Positions 31,349-40,239 of a DNA stretch of 64,000 nt are shown here, piece by piece; the stretch's first letter is position 1, and every line of letters begins with the position of its first letter. Source of the stretch: CALOFP01 sp942492635 (GTDB lineage Bacteria; UBP6; UBA1177; CALOFP01); NCBI GenBank assembly GCA_942492635.1, contig CALOFP010000004.1:310001-374000 (forward strand), in the 5' to 3' direction. The position numbers were made by a program, and so were the translations under genes. The notes under the pieces were generated by a model. That model saw only the letters and a list, made by a program, of their open reading frames with translations, did not search any database and was not told where the DNA came from.

Positions 31349-32704
31349 ATGTCTTATTTGCATGATCTTTTGGATAAAATCATAAAAGACAACCCTTCTC
31401 AACCGGAGTTCCATCAGGCATTGAGAGAGGTTTTCTGCTCGCTTGAGCCTACGGTTGAGAGGCATCCGGAGTTTGTAACAAATGGAGTGTATGAAAGGAT
31501 CGCAGAGCCCGACAGGCAGATTATTTTCCGTATTCCTTGGATGAATGAGAAAGGAGTTGTCATGGTAAACCGGGGTTACCGCGTTGAATTCAACAACTCT
31601 ATCGGGCCTTACAAGGGAGGTTTGCGGTTTCATCCTGCTCTGAATCTAGGAATCGTAAAGTTTCTGGGGTTCGAACAAATTTTCAAAAATTCTCTTACGA
31701 CTCTTCCCCTCGGGGCAGGTAAAGGCGGTGCCGATTTTGATCCCAAGGGCAAAACTGAAAGAGAGATTATGAGCTTCTGCTACTCTTTTATGAGAGAGCT
31801 TTACAGGTATCTCGGATCTCATCGAGACGTTCCTGCGGGAGATATCGGTGTCGGACAGAGAGAGATAGGCTACATGTATGGATACTACAAGAAGATAAGA
31901 AACAATCACACGGGAGTATTTACGGGAAAGGGGATCTGTTGCGGAGGATCTCAGATAAGAAGAGAGGCCACTGGTTACGGTGTCATCTATTTTGCATCGG
32001 AAATGCTCTCATCAAGGGGTATTGGATTTGACGGGAAAGCTGTCGCTGTCAGTGGTTCGGGAAACGTGGCCCAGCACGCCGCATTGAAAGTTTCCGAAAT
32101 GGGCGGCAGGGTTGTAACGTTATCGGATTCTTCTGGAACCGTTGTTGATATGGATGGCATCAGAGGAAAGAAGTGGGATTTCATAATGACGCTGAAAAAT
32201 GTCAGGCGCGGGCGGATTAGTGAATATGCAGGAGAGTACAATCTCCCCTATTTTAAAGGGAAAAGTGTATGGGATGTGGTTAAGGAGGAGGGCTTGAAAA
32301 TAGACATTGCATTTCCGTGTGCCACGCAGAATGAAATTTCCGGAGATCAGGCGAATTCTCTTGTTAAAAACGGATTGATCTGTCTGTGTGAAGGGGCAAA
32401 CATGCCCAGCAGAGAAGCTGCGGTTAAGTGTTTTGTTGAAAACGGGATTCTGTACGGTCCCGGAAAGGCCGCAAATGCCGGCGGTGTGGCCGTTTCCGGT
32501 CTTGAAATGTGTCAGAACGCAATGAGACTTTCCTGGGGAAGGGAGGAGGTGGACAACAGGCTGAAAGCGATAATGAAGAGCATACACCGGAGATCTCTTG
32601 ACGCAGCAGAAGCTTACGGCAGGAAGGGGAACTACGTCATGGGCGCAAATATCGCCGGATTTCTCAAGGTGGCACAGGCAATGGTTTCCTACGGTATTAT
32701 CTGA
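31349..32704 (+). CDS. gdhA: NADP-type glutamate dehydrogenase
   Basis: A 451-residue hexameric-type glutamate dehydrogenase that makes glutamate from 2-oxoglutarate and ammonia. The ATG at 31349 follows AGGGAGGTG and gives the usual family length; an upstream in-frame ATG at 31310 would add 13 unconserved residues. Substrate-site elements are GGLRFHPALNLGIVKFLGFEQ, GAGKGGADFDPKGK with the catalytic Lys, and DIGVGQREIGYMYG, where Gln replaces the usual small or Arg residue. The cofactor fold shows VSGSGNVAQ. The C-terminus has PGKAANAGGVAVSGLEM. It is a single-gene unit with a long upstream region that suggests regulation, probably by nitrogen status. Confidence 0.95.
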   Translation: MSYLHDLLDKIIKDNPSQPEFHQALREVFCSLEPTVERHPEFVTNGVYERIAEPDRQIIFRIPWMNEKGVVMVNRGYRVEFNNSIGPYKGGLRFHPALNLGIVKFLGFEQIFKNSLTTLPLGAGKGGADFDPKGKTEREIMSFCYSFMRELYRYLGSHRDVPAGDIGVGQREIGYMYGYYKKIRNNHTGVFTGKGICCGGSQIRREATGYGVIYFASEMLSSRGIGFDGKAVAVSGSGNVAQHAALKVSEMGGRVVTLSDSSGTVVDMDGIRGKKWDFIMTLKNVRRGRISEYAGEYNLPYFKGKSVWDVVKEEGLKIDIAFPCATQNEISGDQANSLVKNGLICLCEGANMPSREAAVKCFVENGILYGPGKAANAGGVAVSGLEMCQNAMRLSWGREEVDNRLKAIMKSIHRRSLDAAEAYGRKGNYVMGANIAGFLKVAQAMVSYGII

Positions 32705-32840
32705 AAACTTGAATTTAAAGTTCAGCGAAGGCTTGGATCTCAATCAGGGGATGATTTTAATTCTGAATTTTCCGATCAAGAAAGAGAGGGTCCGGATAAG
32801 TATTAACTCTCCGGATTAACGTTAAAAAGAAAAATATCGG

Positions 32841-33080
32841 TCACGAAATGATTTTCAGAACCAGTTGCTGATCACGAAAATCCTTCTTCAAAACCTTCAG
32901 ATGAACGGTTTTTCCGGTAGAAACTCTCTTTTCCATGCGGGATCTGATTAGAAATCCGTTAATCTCCACTATGGCAATATCACTTGAGAGATATTCCACA
33001 ACTTTTCCGGTAAGGACGGCCCCTTCCTCAAGCGAGGAAAAATAACGGGATTTTCTCTCTTCAGGAGTCATAATGGCCAT
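32841..33080 (-). CDS. Small OB-fold/S1-like protein
   Basis: A 79-residue protein, last gene of the recA operon, overlapping the end of recX by 20 bp. Residues about 18-79 read like an S1/OB-fold barrel: EEGAVLTGKVVEYLSSDIAIVE, a turn, then GKTVHLKVLKKD and QLVLKII. This would suggest RNA binding, but the match is by pattern only. A Met at residue 4 is an alternative start. No other family comes to mind. Confidence 0.55.
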   Translation of the reverse strand: MAIMTPEERKSRYFSSLEEGAVLTGKVVEYLSSDIAIVEINGFLIRSRMEKRVSTGKTVHLKVLKKDFRDQQLVLKIIS

Positions 33081-33516
33081 TTAGTACCCCCTTTATCAGA
33101 TTGTAGGAAAAACCTCTTGTAATCAGTTTGCGGATTTTTTTTTCTCTGGAGAGTGATTCGGGAAGCCTGGAAATCAGATCTCTGAGAAGTGAACGTTCCT
33201 CATCTTCGCTGTAGAGTTCTCTGACATTTACAGATAATGAAAAATCCTTGCCGGCCTTTTCAAACAGTTTCTGCTTTAAGTAGCCGGGGCCCTTTTTCTT
33301 CATCAGGATCTCTCTCTTGAGCTGCTGAACTGTTCTAAGGTCATCCACATAGTTGCGGTTCCGGAGTTTCTCCATGATTATTTCGCAGATTTCGGGCTCG
33401 AACCCCTTGCGGATAAGTTTCGTCATCAGCTCCTTTTCAAAGTGATCTCTTCTCGACAGTATTTTGAGGGCGAATTGGAGCGCAGCGTTTTCTGTATCAG
33501 TCGAAGTCGAAGTCAT
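33061..33516 (-). CDS. recX: Regulatory protein RecX
   Basis: A 151-residue RecX, the modulator that caps RecA filaments. It has the three-helix tandem repeats typical of the family: ALKILSRRDHFEKELMTKL, GFEPEICEIIMEKLRNRNYVDD, then GPGYLKQKLFEKAG and a last repeat ending GFSYNLIKGVL. Length is normal. It overlaps pilT (start) and the S1-like gene (end), so translation is coupled. RecX is usually directly after recA; here pilT is inserted between them. Confidence 0.9.
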   Translation of the reverse strand: MTSTSTDTENAALQFALKILSRRDHFEKELMTKLIRKGFEPEICEIIMEKLRNRNYVDDLRTVQQLKREILMKKKGPGYLKQKLFEKAGKDFSLSVNVRELYSEDEERSLLRDLISRLPESLSREKKIRKLITRGFSYNLIKGVLNGHYDS

Positions 33517-34690
33517 CGTCAGTCTTTCCTACTGTGAGTTTTTTATTCGACTGTTCTTCTTTTACGGGTTCATCCTTTTCAAATGTTCCCCAGTCACCGT
33601 CTCCGGAGATTGAGACTCCCTTCATCCGAAGAATCAGGTCGTCCGGTGAACTAGCATTGTCGATTGCCTCCCTGTAGGATATGTGACCGTCCTTGTAAAG
33701 CTGATATATCGACTGATCGAATGTCTGCATTCCGTAGTTGGTGTGTCCCTTTTCAATGGCTCCTCTGAGTTCCTTGAACCTTGTTTGATCGAGAATTATC
33801 TCCTTGACGTATGAGGTGTTTCGGAGAACCTCTACCGCGGGAACTCTGCCTCGCCCCTCCTTGTTCCTTAAAAGGCGCTGAGAGACAACACCCTGAAGAA
33901 CGCTGGCCAACTGCTGGCGTATCTGAAACTGCTGATGCGGAGGAAATACGCCGATTATCCGGTTGATGGTTTCGGCTGCATCCAGGGTGTGGAGAGTGCT
34001 GAGGACCAGGTGACCGGTCTCTGCGGCAGTAAGAGCGATTTCGATGGTCTCAAGGTCCCTCATCTCACCGACCATGATTACATCTGGATCCTGCCTGAGA
34101 GCTGAACGGAGGGCACGGGAGAAGGAGTGGGTGTCGATTCCCACTTCCCTCTGATTTATTATTGATTTCTTGTCCCTGAGAAGAAACTCAATCGGATCCT
34201 CAACGGTAATCATGTTGCAGGTTCTGTTTTGATTTATGTGTTGAATCATGCCTGCAAGGGTGGTTGACTTGCCACTTCCCGTGGTTCCGGTAACGAGAAT
34301 CAGCCCCCGGTGCTGAAGAGCCATCTTTTTTATCACCTCAGGAAGGAGAAGTTCATCGAGTGATTTGACGGAGAAGGGAATGATCCTGAAAACCATTGCA
34401 ACGGAGTTTCGTTGTTGAAATACGTTGAGTCGGAATCGACCCACTCCGGAGAGACTGTAGGCAAGATCGATTTCGTGATCCTTCTTAAATGTTTCAAGCT
34501 GTTCGGGATTGAGAACGTCGTGGAGTATTTCCTGCATGTGCTCGGGACGAATCGTTCCGAACTCCTCTACCTTAACAAGCTGTCCGTTTATCCTGAAAAC
34601 CGGAACGGCAAAAGTTTTCAGATGGATGTCTGAGGCGACAACCTTTGTTGCCACCTGCAGCATCTCTTTTATGGTTTTCGTCTGAGTCAT
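33497..34690 (-). CDS. pilT: Type IV pilus retraction ATPase PilT
   Basis: A 397-residue PilT-family hexameric ATPase that powers pilus retraction and twitching. It shows the Walker A GTTGSGKSTTLAG, the Asp box and Walker B around DPDVIMVGEMRDLETIEIAL, and the His box ETGHLVLSTLHT. The N-terminal PAS-like domain begins at ASDIHLKTFAVPVFRING. The usual AIRNLIRE tail motif is not evident; residues from about 355 form an acidic, disordered tail ending DDDFDFD. It overlaps recA upstream (ATGA) and recX downstream. No other pilus genes are in the window. PilT versus a PilU-type paralogue cannot be settled from sequence alone. Confidence 0.9.
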   Translation of the reverse strand: MTQTKTIKEMLQVATKVVASDIHLKTFAVPVFRINGQLVKVEEFGTIRPEHMQEILHDVLNPEQLETFKKDHEIDLAYSLSGVGRFRLNVFQQRNSVAMVFRIIPFSVKSLDELLLPEVIKKMALQHRGLILVTGTTGSGKSTTLAGMIQHINQNRTCNMITVEDPIEFLLRDKKSIINQREVGIDTHSFSRALRSALRQDPDVIMVGEMRDLETIEIALTAAETGHLVLSTLHTLDAAETINRIIGVFPPHQQFQIRQQLASVLQGVVSQRLLRNKEGRGRVPAVEVLRNTSYVKEIILDQTRFKELRGAIEKGHTNYGMQTFDQSIYQLYKDGHISYREAIDNASSPDDLILRMKGVSISGDGDWGTFEKDEPVKEEQSNKKLTVGKTDDDFDFD

Positions 34691-35721
34691 TTGTCCTTCT
34701 TCTCTGTTTTTTCTTCTGCCGTGTCGGCTTCTGTGAGGAGGTTGTGCTGTTTCTTAACCTTGAGGGCTATCTCCTTGATAAGTTCCGGCTTTTCCTTGAG
34801 GGTTTTCACTACGTTGGCCATTCCCTGTCCGAGTCTCTGGTCTCCATAACTGTACCAGCTTCCGGCCTTGTTTACAAAACCGTCCTTCTCGGCAAGGTTT
34901 ACCAGATCCGAGAGACGATCGATTCCCTTCCCGTAGACCATGTCGAAAACCGCTTCTCTGAACGGAGGAAACATCTTGTTCTTGATGATTTTTGCCCGTA
35001 CCTGGTTGCCGACAATTTCATCTCTCTCCTTTATGCTGGCGATTCTCCTTACGTCGACCCTGATGGATGCGTAAAACTTGAGAGCGTTTCCGCCGGTGGT
35101 TGTCTCCGGATTTCCAAACATTACGCCGATTTTGGATCGAAGCTGGTTGATGAAAATCAGGCATGTCTTTGATTTCGCCACAGCCGCGGTGAGCTTTCTG
35201 AGTGCCTGGGACATGAGACGAGCTTGGACTCCCATGTGGCTGTCACCCATATCTCCTTCAATTTCGCTCCTGGGTACCAGGGCTGCGACAGAGTCTACAA
35301 CAAGGATGTCTATGGCGTTGCTTCTTACAAGTGTTTCTGCAATCTCGAGAGCCTGTTCGCCGTAGTCGGGCTGAGAAACTATGAGGTTGTCAACCTGAAG
35401 ACCGAGCTTTCTTGCGTAGTTGATGTCGAAAGCGTGCTCCGCGTCTATGAACGCGGCAGCGCCGCCCTTTTTCTGCGCCTCTGCGATGGCGTGAAGTGCG
35501 AGGGTGGTTTTACCGGAGGATTCCGGGCCGAAGATTTCCACAATTCTTCCTCTCGGATAGCCTCCGATGCCGAGGGCTATGTCAAGGCTCATCGCTCCGC
35601 TTGGGATTACGGGTATGTCTACCTGGGTTTCCTCTCCAAGGATCATAATAGATCCTTTTCCGTACTGTTTTTCGATGCCTTTTATGACGTTGTTCAGGAC
35701 GTCAAGTTTGTTGTCGCTCAT
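34687..35721 (-). CDS. recA: Recombinase RecA
   Basis: A 344-residue RecA, the strand-exchange recombinase and SOS co-protease. It has the Walker A GPESSGKTTLALH, DSVAALVPRSEIEGDMGD, the L2 loop region IGVMFGNPETTTGGNALKFY and a Lys/Glu-rich C-terminus. It is the fifth gene of a minus-strand operon that begins with cell-envelope genes, not a separate SOS unit. I see no obvious LexA-type box directly upstream; the preceding gene ends only 9 bp before it. A good AGGAGG ribosome-binding site is present. Confidence 0.98.
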   Translation of the reverse strand: MSDNKLDVLNNVIKGIEKQYGKGSIMILGEETQVDIPVIPSGAMSLDIALGIGGYPRGRIVEIFGPESSGKTTLALHAIAEAQKKGGAAAFIDAEHAFDINYARKLGLQVDNLIVSQPDYGEQALEIAETLVRSNAIDILVVDSVAALVPRSEIEGDMGDSHMGVQARLMSQALRKLTAAVAKSKTCLIFINQLRSKIGVMFGNPETTTGGNALKFYASIRVDVRRIASIKERDEIVGNQVRAKIIKNKMFPPFREAVFDMVYGKGIDRLSDLVNLAEKDGFVNKAGSWYSYGDQRLGQGMANVVKTLKEKPELIKEIALKVKKQHNLLTEADTAEEKTEKKDK

Positions 35722-35730
35722 TTATTCCTC

Positions 35731-36060
35731 CTAACAGTTTAATTTTATGGGGATGTCAAGCTCATGGAGTGCGTTGATTGAGTCGTCATCAAGAAAAACA
35801 GTTCTCTTGTAGTTGAGAGCTCCGTTTTCTACAACGAGGACAGTTGTCTCTCCATCCTTTCTTGCATCTTTTACCGCTGCCCCCTTTTCAATTTCCTGGG
35901 ACAGAGCTTTCAGGACTCTGGCCTTCTTGAAGACCGTTACGCCTCGATCGGTCTTGGAGAAGCTGAAGTTTTTGTTTCTTGTCAGCTCTTCCCTGACGAT
36001 AAATGCTATCAGCTCAGAGTTGGAATAGTTTTCAGGGGTTCCGTCAAAGCGTTTTTCCAT
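35731..36060 (-). CDS. Conserved-looking small protein of unknown function
   Basis: A 109-residue protein between the nucleotidyltransferase gene (11 bp upstream) and recA (9 bp downstream). It is charged and soluble, with no signal peptide, Cys cluster or known motif; there is one Cys, the last residue. Predicted order is helix (SNSELIAFIVREELT), short strands (VTVFKKARVLKALS) and strand-rich end (TTVLVVENGALNYKRTVFLDD). Tight spacing supports it as a real gene. I do not recognise a family. Confidence 0.7.
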   Translation of the reverse strand: MEKRFDGTPENYSNSELIAFIVREELTRNKNFSFSKTDRGVTVFKKARVLKALSQEIEKGAAVKDARKDGETTVLVVENGALNYKRTVFLDDDSINALHELDIPIKLNC

Positions 36061-36071
36061 AAGTTCTCCAT

Positions 36072-37070
36072 TTAGTAGTAGATTGTACCTGTTTGAGTTT
36101 TGATTACACGTTCTCCGTCTGAATTGGGAAGGAAAATCGCGTTTGTAAAGTCTATTTCCCTGTCGATTTTGACATTGTTGCCGATAATTAGGTTGGGCCC
36201 GAGTCGGGAAGCCCTTTTCAGCGACACTCTGTCCCCGAGGATGACCGGAGGATTTACGGGAACAGCCGGGATCATTGCGCCCTTTCCCATAACGACGAGA
36301 TTTTCTCGCAACTCTCCGTTGGAGTGGTGGTGTGCCTGTTTGAATGGGTCGAAATGGGGTAAGGGCATGCGATCAAGCAGGTCGAAAGAGCACTTGAAAA
36401 AATCATCCGGCGTGCCCATGTCCCACCAATCTCCCGTAATTTTAAATGCTTTGATCTCCTGTCTTTCTTCCACCATCCGTGAATAGACATAGTCGGTGAT
36501 GGAGAGAAATATGCCCGAGGGAATATACTCCAGAAGCCTCGGTTCGATAATGTGAAGGCCGGTGAAGATAACGTTCCCCTCTGGAAGAGGGGAGTAGAAT
36601 GCCTTGTCGAGCATTCGTATCACCCTGTTGTTGTCAACCGTTACAACGGAACGGGGATCGTCCGATGATGCGGGAACGACTCCGAGAGTAACCATCGGAT
36701 TATGCAGTTTGTGATAGTCTATCATCTCCTCTAGGGGGAAGTTGAAAATGGTGTCGGAGTTGATAACTACAAATGTTTCATCAACCTTGCCCTTGAGACT
36801 TCCTATCGCCCCACCTGTGCCGAGAATCTCATCTTCTCTCAGATAGGTAATACGAACACCGTGGCGGGAGCCGCTTCCGAGGTGCTCTTCTATCAGGTTG
36901 GCATGGTGGTGAAGGTTGATGTATATCTCTTTGATACCGGCGTGTCTTAAAAGATGGAGGTTGTACTCTATCACTGGGATGTTAAGCACGGGTATCAGAG
37001 GTTTCGGCAGGCTGTCCGTGATAGGAGACATTCTTGTTCCAAATCCAGCTGCTAGAATTAGTCCCTTCAT
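36072..37070 (-). CDS. Sugar-phosphate nucleotidyltransferase, MurU-like
   Basis: A 332-residue nucleotidyltransferase with MKGLILAAGFGTRMSPITDSLPKPLIPV at its start, written here in two parts: the binding loop LAAGFGTRMSP and the Lys in KPLIPV. Later come YINLHHHANLIE, the metal Asp in VINSDTIF, and DWWDMGTPDDFF. The catalytic part matches MurNAc-1-phosphate uridylyltransferases and GDP-mannose pyrophosphorylases. The last 80 residues look like a short left-handed beta-helix tail (PPVILGDRVSL, GPNLIIGNNVKI), which MurU lacks. The gene just upstream encodes a kinase of the AmgK type, and AmgK-MurU pairs recycle peptidoglycan sugars, so that role is likely but inferred. Confidence 0.8.
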   Translation of the reverse strand: MKGLILAAGFGTRMSPITDSLPKPLIPVLNIPVIEYNLHLLRHAGIKEIYINLHHHANLIEEHLGSGSRHGVRITYLREDEILGTGGAIGSLKGKVDETFVVINSDTIFNFPLEEMIDYHKLHNPMVTLGVVPASSDDPRSVVTVDNNRVIRMLDKAFYSPLPEGNVIFTGLHIIEPRLLEYIPSGIFLSITDYVYSRMVEERQEIKAFKITGDWWDMGTPDDFFKCSFDLLDRMPLPHFDPFKQAHHHSNGELRENLVVMGKGAMIPAVPVNPPVILGDRVSLKRASRLGPNLIIGNNVKIDREIDFTNAIFLPNSDGERVIKTQTGTIYY

Positions 37071-37079
37071 AATCTTTTC

Positions 37080-38111
37080 CTAACGCTCCATTTCCGGAAG
37101 AAAAGGTGCGAGAGCATTACACACCTTTCCAAGCTCCAGCTTGAGAAGTGACTCCCTCGCATAGAAGAGGGATGGTCTTGCAAAGGGAAGAAACCAGGTC
37201 TTTCCCTTAACCTGATGGAGAAAAAGAAATCGCCCGGCATCTTTGAGCTTTCTCTGGACAGTCTGAAGATGGAACATACGCATGAAAAGCGCTTTATCGC
37301 CGAAAGATTCCTGAGCTACAGGGTTGCTGTCCCAGTAGTGATCAAGAAGGATTGAAAGTTCTTCGTCGGAAAGAACAATGTAGGAGTCACGAAGAAGCGA
37401 CACCAGATCGTATACGATTGGAGCCTGTATGGCATCCTGAAAATCGATAAGGTAGAGTTTATTCTCTTTTTGCATAATATTTTTTGACTGAAAGTCTCTG
37501 TGGGAGAGAATGTATGGACTGTTTTTCAGTTCCTTGGCAATCTTCCCGAACTCTCTCTGCAGTTTCCCCCACAGTCTTCCTATCGGAGGGTGATAAACCC
37601 TTTTCTCAATCATATACTCGTAGAAGTGATGGAACTCATCCATGAAGAGCTTGTGGGTAAAAGACCTTGTGTCTCCGGGAGTTTCGAACCTGGAGCGGCT
37701 CCACACTTTCTTTTGCCACTCGATAAGCAGGTCGAGTGCCATTTTAACAAAAAAGATTTTCTGATTTTTGTTCTCTTCTATCAGGCTGTAAAGCGTACTG
37801 TTCCCGAGATCTTCAAGAATCATTACTCCGTCGTCTTCAAGAGTATGGATAATTTCCGGTACGGGAAGAGAAGACTCTTTAAGCCCTCGCTGCATGTTGC
37901 AAAAATCCTTGAATGTATCACCTCGACCGAACTCTCCGGGAGCGACACTTGCTACCTGCATAACGACGAAGGTCTCGTCGTTTATGAAAAGCCTGAAATA
38001 CCGGCGGGCGGAAGCATCACCGAAAAGTGGGATGAGCTTGAATCTTGAAAATGGACCTTCGTACCACTCTTCAAGCGATCTGAATATTGAAAATTCGACG
38101 TTTTTAGTCAT
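37080..38111 (-). CDS. Aminoglycoside-phosphotransferase-fold kinase, AmgK-like
   Basis: A 343-residue APH-fold kinase. The catalytic loop is LSHRDFQSKNIM (Asp base and Asn) and the metal Asp is in LIDFQDA. The N-lobe has RYFRLFINDETFVVMQ. The frame is open for 66 codons further upstream, but the ATG at 38111 overlaps the stop of the preceding gene and matches the family start; the upstream part would overlap that gene. Size and the adjacent MurU-like gene suggest an anomeric MurNAc/GlcNAc kinase (AmgK) in peptidoglycan-sugar salvage. Choline- or aminoglycoside-type substrates are less likely here. Confidence 0.8.
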   Translation of the reverse strand: MTKNVEFSIFRSLEEWYEGPFSRFKLIPLFGDASARRYFRLFINDETFVVMQVASVAPGEFGRGDTFKDFCNMQRGLKESSLPVPEIIHTLEDDGVMILEDLGNSTLYSLIEENKNQKIFFVKMALDLLIEWQKKVWSRSRFETPGDTRSFTHKLFMDEFHHFYEYMIEKRVYHPPIGRLWGKLQREFGKIAKELKNSPYILSHRDFQSKNIMQKENKLYLIDFQDAIQAPIVYDLVSLLRDSYIVLSDEELSILLDHYWDSNPVAQESFGDKALFMRMFHLQTVQRKLKDAGRFLFLHQVKGKTWFLPFARPSLFYARESLLKLELGKVCNALAPFLPEMER

Positions 38112-38737
38112 TATTTGATCTCCAGTTGTTCGAAAAATTCCTGCACAACCGCGAAAAAGTAGGGGAGAAAGAAGGTAGAGATGACAATGAAAAGAGCGGG
38201 GTGGAAGTCGGTTATCAGATAGATTAGTGCGATCGCTGCATAAAAGAAGAATGAGAGCAGGAACAGATGGAGTCGGTATCCGTATCCCTGCCTGAGAGAT
38301 TCCATGCATGCATCTATTGCGAATTTGTGTTTAACAACGACATGGGTGAAGGAGAATATGAATATTGAAAAGAGCAGGATTGATGGGATTACGAACGCGA
38401 CAAATCCCATCGTAAGCAAAGGAAAAACAAAGCAGGAAATGATGAATCCGTTTTTAAGATAGCCTCTCCAGTTTTCAACGAAACGGCGGAGCAGATCGGG
38501 GTTTTCTGAATTGTTGCATACAACGATTGTGTCTACCAGAAAAAGAAGGAAAAATCCTTCAAGAAAGAGGACGGCTGCCGCTCCCATCAGTATGGAGTGA
38601 AGAAAGAGCAGGGGGGGAAGCGAAGCCAGGAAGCCGTAGGGAATGAGACGAGGGAGGTTGGATCTGTATTGAACCCATCCCTGCTCAAATGCGCCTACAA
38701 AATCAAAGGATTCACTCTTTTTTTGTCGATATTTCAT
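38111..38737 (-). CDS. Multi-pass membrane protein of unknown function
   Basis: A 208-residue integral membrane protein and the first gene of the recA operon. It has a short cytoplasmic start with SFDFVGAFEQGWVQYRSNL, then about five or six hydrophobic segments (for example LLFLHSILMGAAAVLFLEGFF in part, and FFYAAIALIYLITDF). The N-terminal amphipathic stretch followed by helices recalls YciC/DUF975-like membrane proteins, but that match is loose. GGAGG precedes the ATG. The kinase gene begins in its stop codon. Confidence 0.7.
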   Translation of the reverse strand: MKYRQKKSESFDFVGAFEQGWVQYRSNLPRLIPYGFLASLPPLLFLHSILMGAAAVLFLEGFFLLFLVDTIVVCNNSENPDLLRRFVENWRGYLKNGFIISCFVFPLLTMGFVAFVIPSILLFSIFIFSFTHVVVKHKFAIDACMESLRQGYGYRLHLFLLSFFFYAAIALIYLITDFHPALFIVISTFFLPYFFAVVQEFFEQLEIK

Positions 38738-38760
38738 CCCGGTCCTCCATTTTTCGTTTT

Positions 38761-38788
38761 ATTCTACCATGGAATTCGGGATGGTCAA
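38761..38788 (-). promoter_or_regulatory. Predicted promoter of recA operon
   Basis: Minus strand TTGACC (38788-38783), a 16 bp spacer and TAGAAT (38766-38761), about 25 nt before the first gene. It is the only clear promoter seen for the eight-gene run. Confidence 0.55.
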
Positions 38789-38807
38789 TTTAATTGGCGG
38801 TTGAATT

Positions 38808-38835
38808 TTGATTTTTGGATTAAAATTATTAGAAT
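38808..38835 (+). promoter_or_regulatory. Predicted promoter of wecA-like gene
   Basis: TTGATT at 38808-38813, a 16 bp spacer and TAGAAT at 38830-38835. It is back to back with the recA operon promoter. Confidence 0.5.
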
Positions 38836-38862
38836 TACGGAGAGCTATTTCTAGAGGTGAAC

Positions 38863-40239
38863 ATGAAGACTTTTTTAGTTTCGTTTTTGATATCTTTTGT
38901 TGCAGTTTTAGCTGCAACTCCTTTTCTCATTCTTGGCGGGAAGCGGTTTGGATTCGTCGACGGCAGCAGCAGAAGGAAGATTCATCAAGGGGCGATTCCC
39001 CGTATAGGGGGCGTAGGTATTGCCGCCGGAACCGTTCTGCCCGTAACCCTGCTTTACCTGTATAGGAACGACATATCGGACCTGTTTTTCTCCGATTGGA
39101 GGAATTCGGTAGTAGTGATTGCAGGGAGTTTTGCGATAAGTTTGCTCGGTTTTACCGATGATGTAAAAGGAGTGAGAGCGCGTTACAAATTTCTTTTTCA
39201 GATTCTGCTTGCGGGTATCGCCTGGTACCTGGGGTTTGAGATAACGGCTCTCTCCACACCTTTCGGCGTTATCGATTTCGGTTTTCTGTCTCTGCCCATC
39301 ACGGTTCTCTGGATTGTCGGAGTCATAAATGCATTTAACCTTATCGACGGTCTCGACGGTCTGAGCTCCGGAATTGCCTTCTTTGTTTCTCTTACTCTTC
39401 TGATTCTTGCTCTTCACAACAATCAGGGGTTCGTGGCCCTGATTTCTGCCAGCATGGCTGGGGCGGTCGTCGGTTTTCTGGTTTATAACTTCAATCCGGC
39501 CAAGATCTTCATGGGTGACTCAGGATCAATGTTCATTGGCTACATTCTGGCAATTCTCTCTCTGAAGGGTGCCTCGAAGGGGAGCACCATCGTTTCTCTC
39601 CTGATCCCGATAATGGCCATGGGGTTGCCGATTCTAGATACAAGCCTGGCTTTTGTAAGACGTTTTCTGAGGAGTCAACCGATTTTCCTGGCCGACCGTC
39701 AGCACATTCACCACATTCTGCTTTCCAAGGGATTTAATCAGAGAAAGGTTGTTTTGATACTTTACGGAGTATCTCTCTCATTCATGGTTCTAGCTCTCCT
39801 GTCCATCTTTCTCAAGGATAAGGAACTGTTTCTGATAATGATGGTCTTTACAGTCATCATTGTGGTTCTTATTACAAAGCTCGGCTACATGGAGATGTTT
39901 TACGGAAGATATGTGAAACGGAGGGAGAGGAAGGACGTCGAGGGTTTGCTTGAGAAGATTTTTATCGAAGAGATGTCGCCTCGGTCCGTTGAACAGTTTT
40001 CGAAAATTATTTACAGATTGCCTGTAAAGGGATTTTCTCTCATCAGGGAAGACGGAAAGGCTCTGGCAAGTGAAGGTGACACATCAACAATAAACTTTTT
40101 GGATATTAAGGCGAAAGATGAGCTCTACATGCGTCTCTACTGGAACGGAGTCGTGCCCACAATCAATTCCAGGGAGGCTGTGATGTTGAAGATCGTTGCA
40201 AAGGCTATGGCGGCAAGGGTTGTCGAACAAGTTGGCTAG
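38863..40239 (+). CDS. WecA/MraY-family polyprenyl-phosphate sugar-1-phosphate transferase
   Basis: A 458-residue multi-pass membrane enzyme that transfers a sugar-1-phosphate (probably GlcNAc-1-P) to undecaprenyl phosphate to start O-antigen, teichoic-type or capsule glycans. Motifs in order: RIGG near 48-51, the metal-binding GFTDDVKGVRAR, NAFNLIDGLDGLSSG, NPAKIFMGDSGSMF and RQHIHHILL. The ATG at 38863 sits after GAGGTGA; a GTG two codons earlier lies in that site. The membrane core ends near residue 345, and about 110 further residues form a cytoplasmic extension that resembles a GAF-like fold and is absent from WecA. Its stop overlaps the stop of mglA by 4 bp. Confidence 0.9.
   Translation: MKTFLVSFLISFVAVLAATPFLILGGKRFGFVDGSSRRKIHQGAIPRIGGVGIAAGTVLPVTLLYLYRNDISDLFFSDWRNSVVVIAGSFAISLLGFTDDVKGVRARYKFLFQILLAGIAWYLGFEITALSTPFGVIDFGFLSLPITVLWIVGVINAFNLIDGLDGLSSGIAFFVSLTLLILALHNNQGFVALISASMAGAVVGFLVYNFNPAKIFMGDSGSMFIGYILAILSLKGASKGSTIVSLLIPIMAMGLPILDTSLAFVRRFLRSQPIFLADRQHIHHILLSKGFNQRKVVLILYGVSLSFMVLALLSIFLKDKELFLIMMVFTVIIVVLITKLGYMEMFYGRYVKRRERKDVEGLLEKIFIEEMSPRSVEQFSKIIYRLPVKGFSLIREDGKALASEGDTSTINFLDIKAKDELYMRLYWNGVVPTINSREAVMLKIVAKAMAARVVEQVG

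Noticed and set aside
38112..38309. 66-codon N-terminal extension of the AmgK-like kinase
   Set aside because: Overlaps the upstream membrane-protein gene and has no counterpart in the kinase family.
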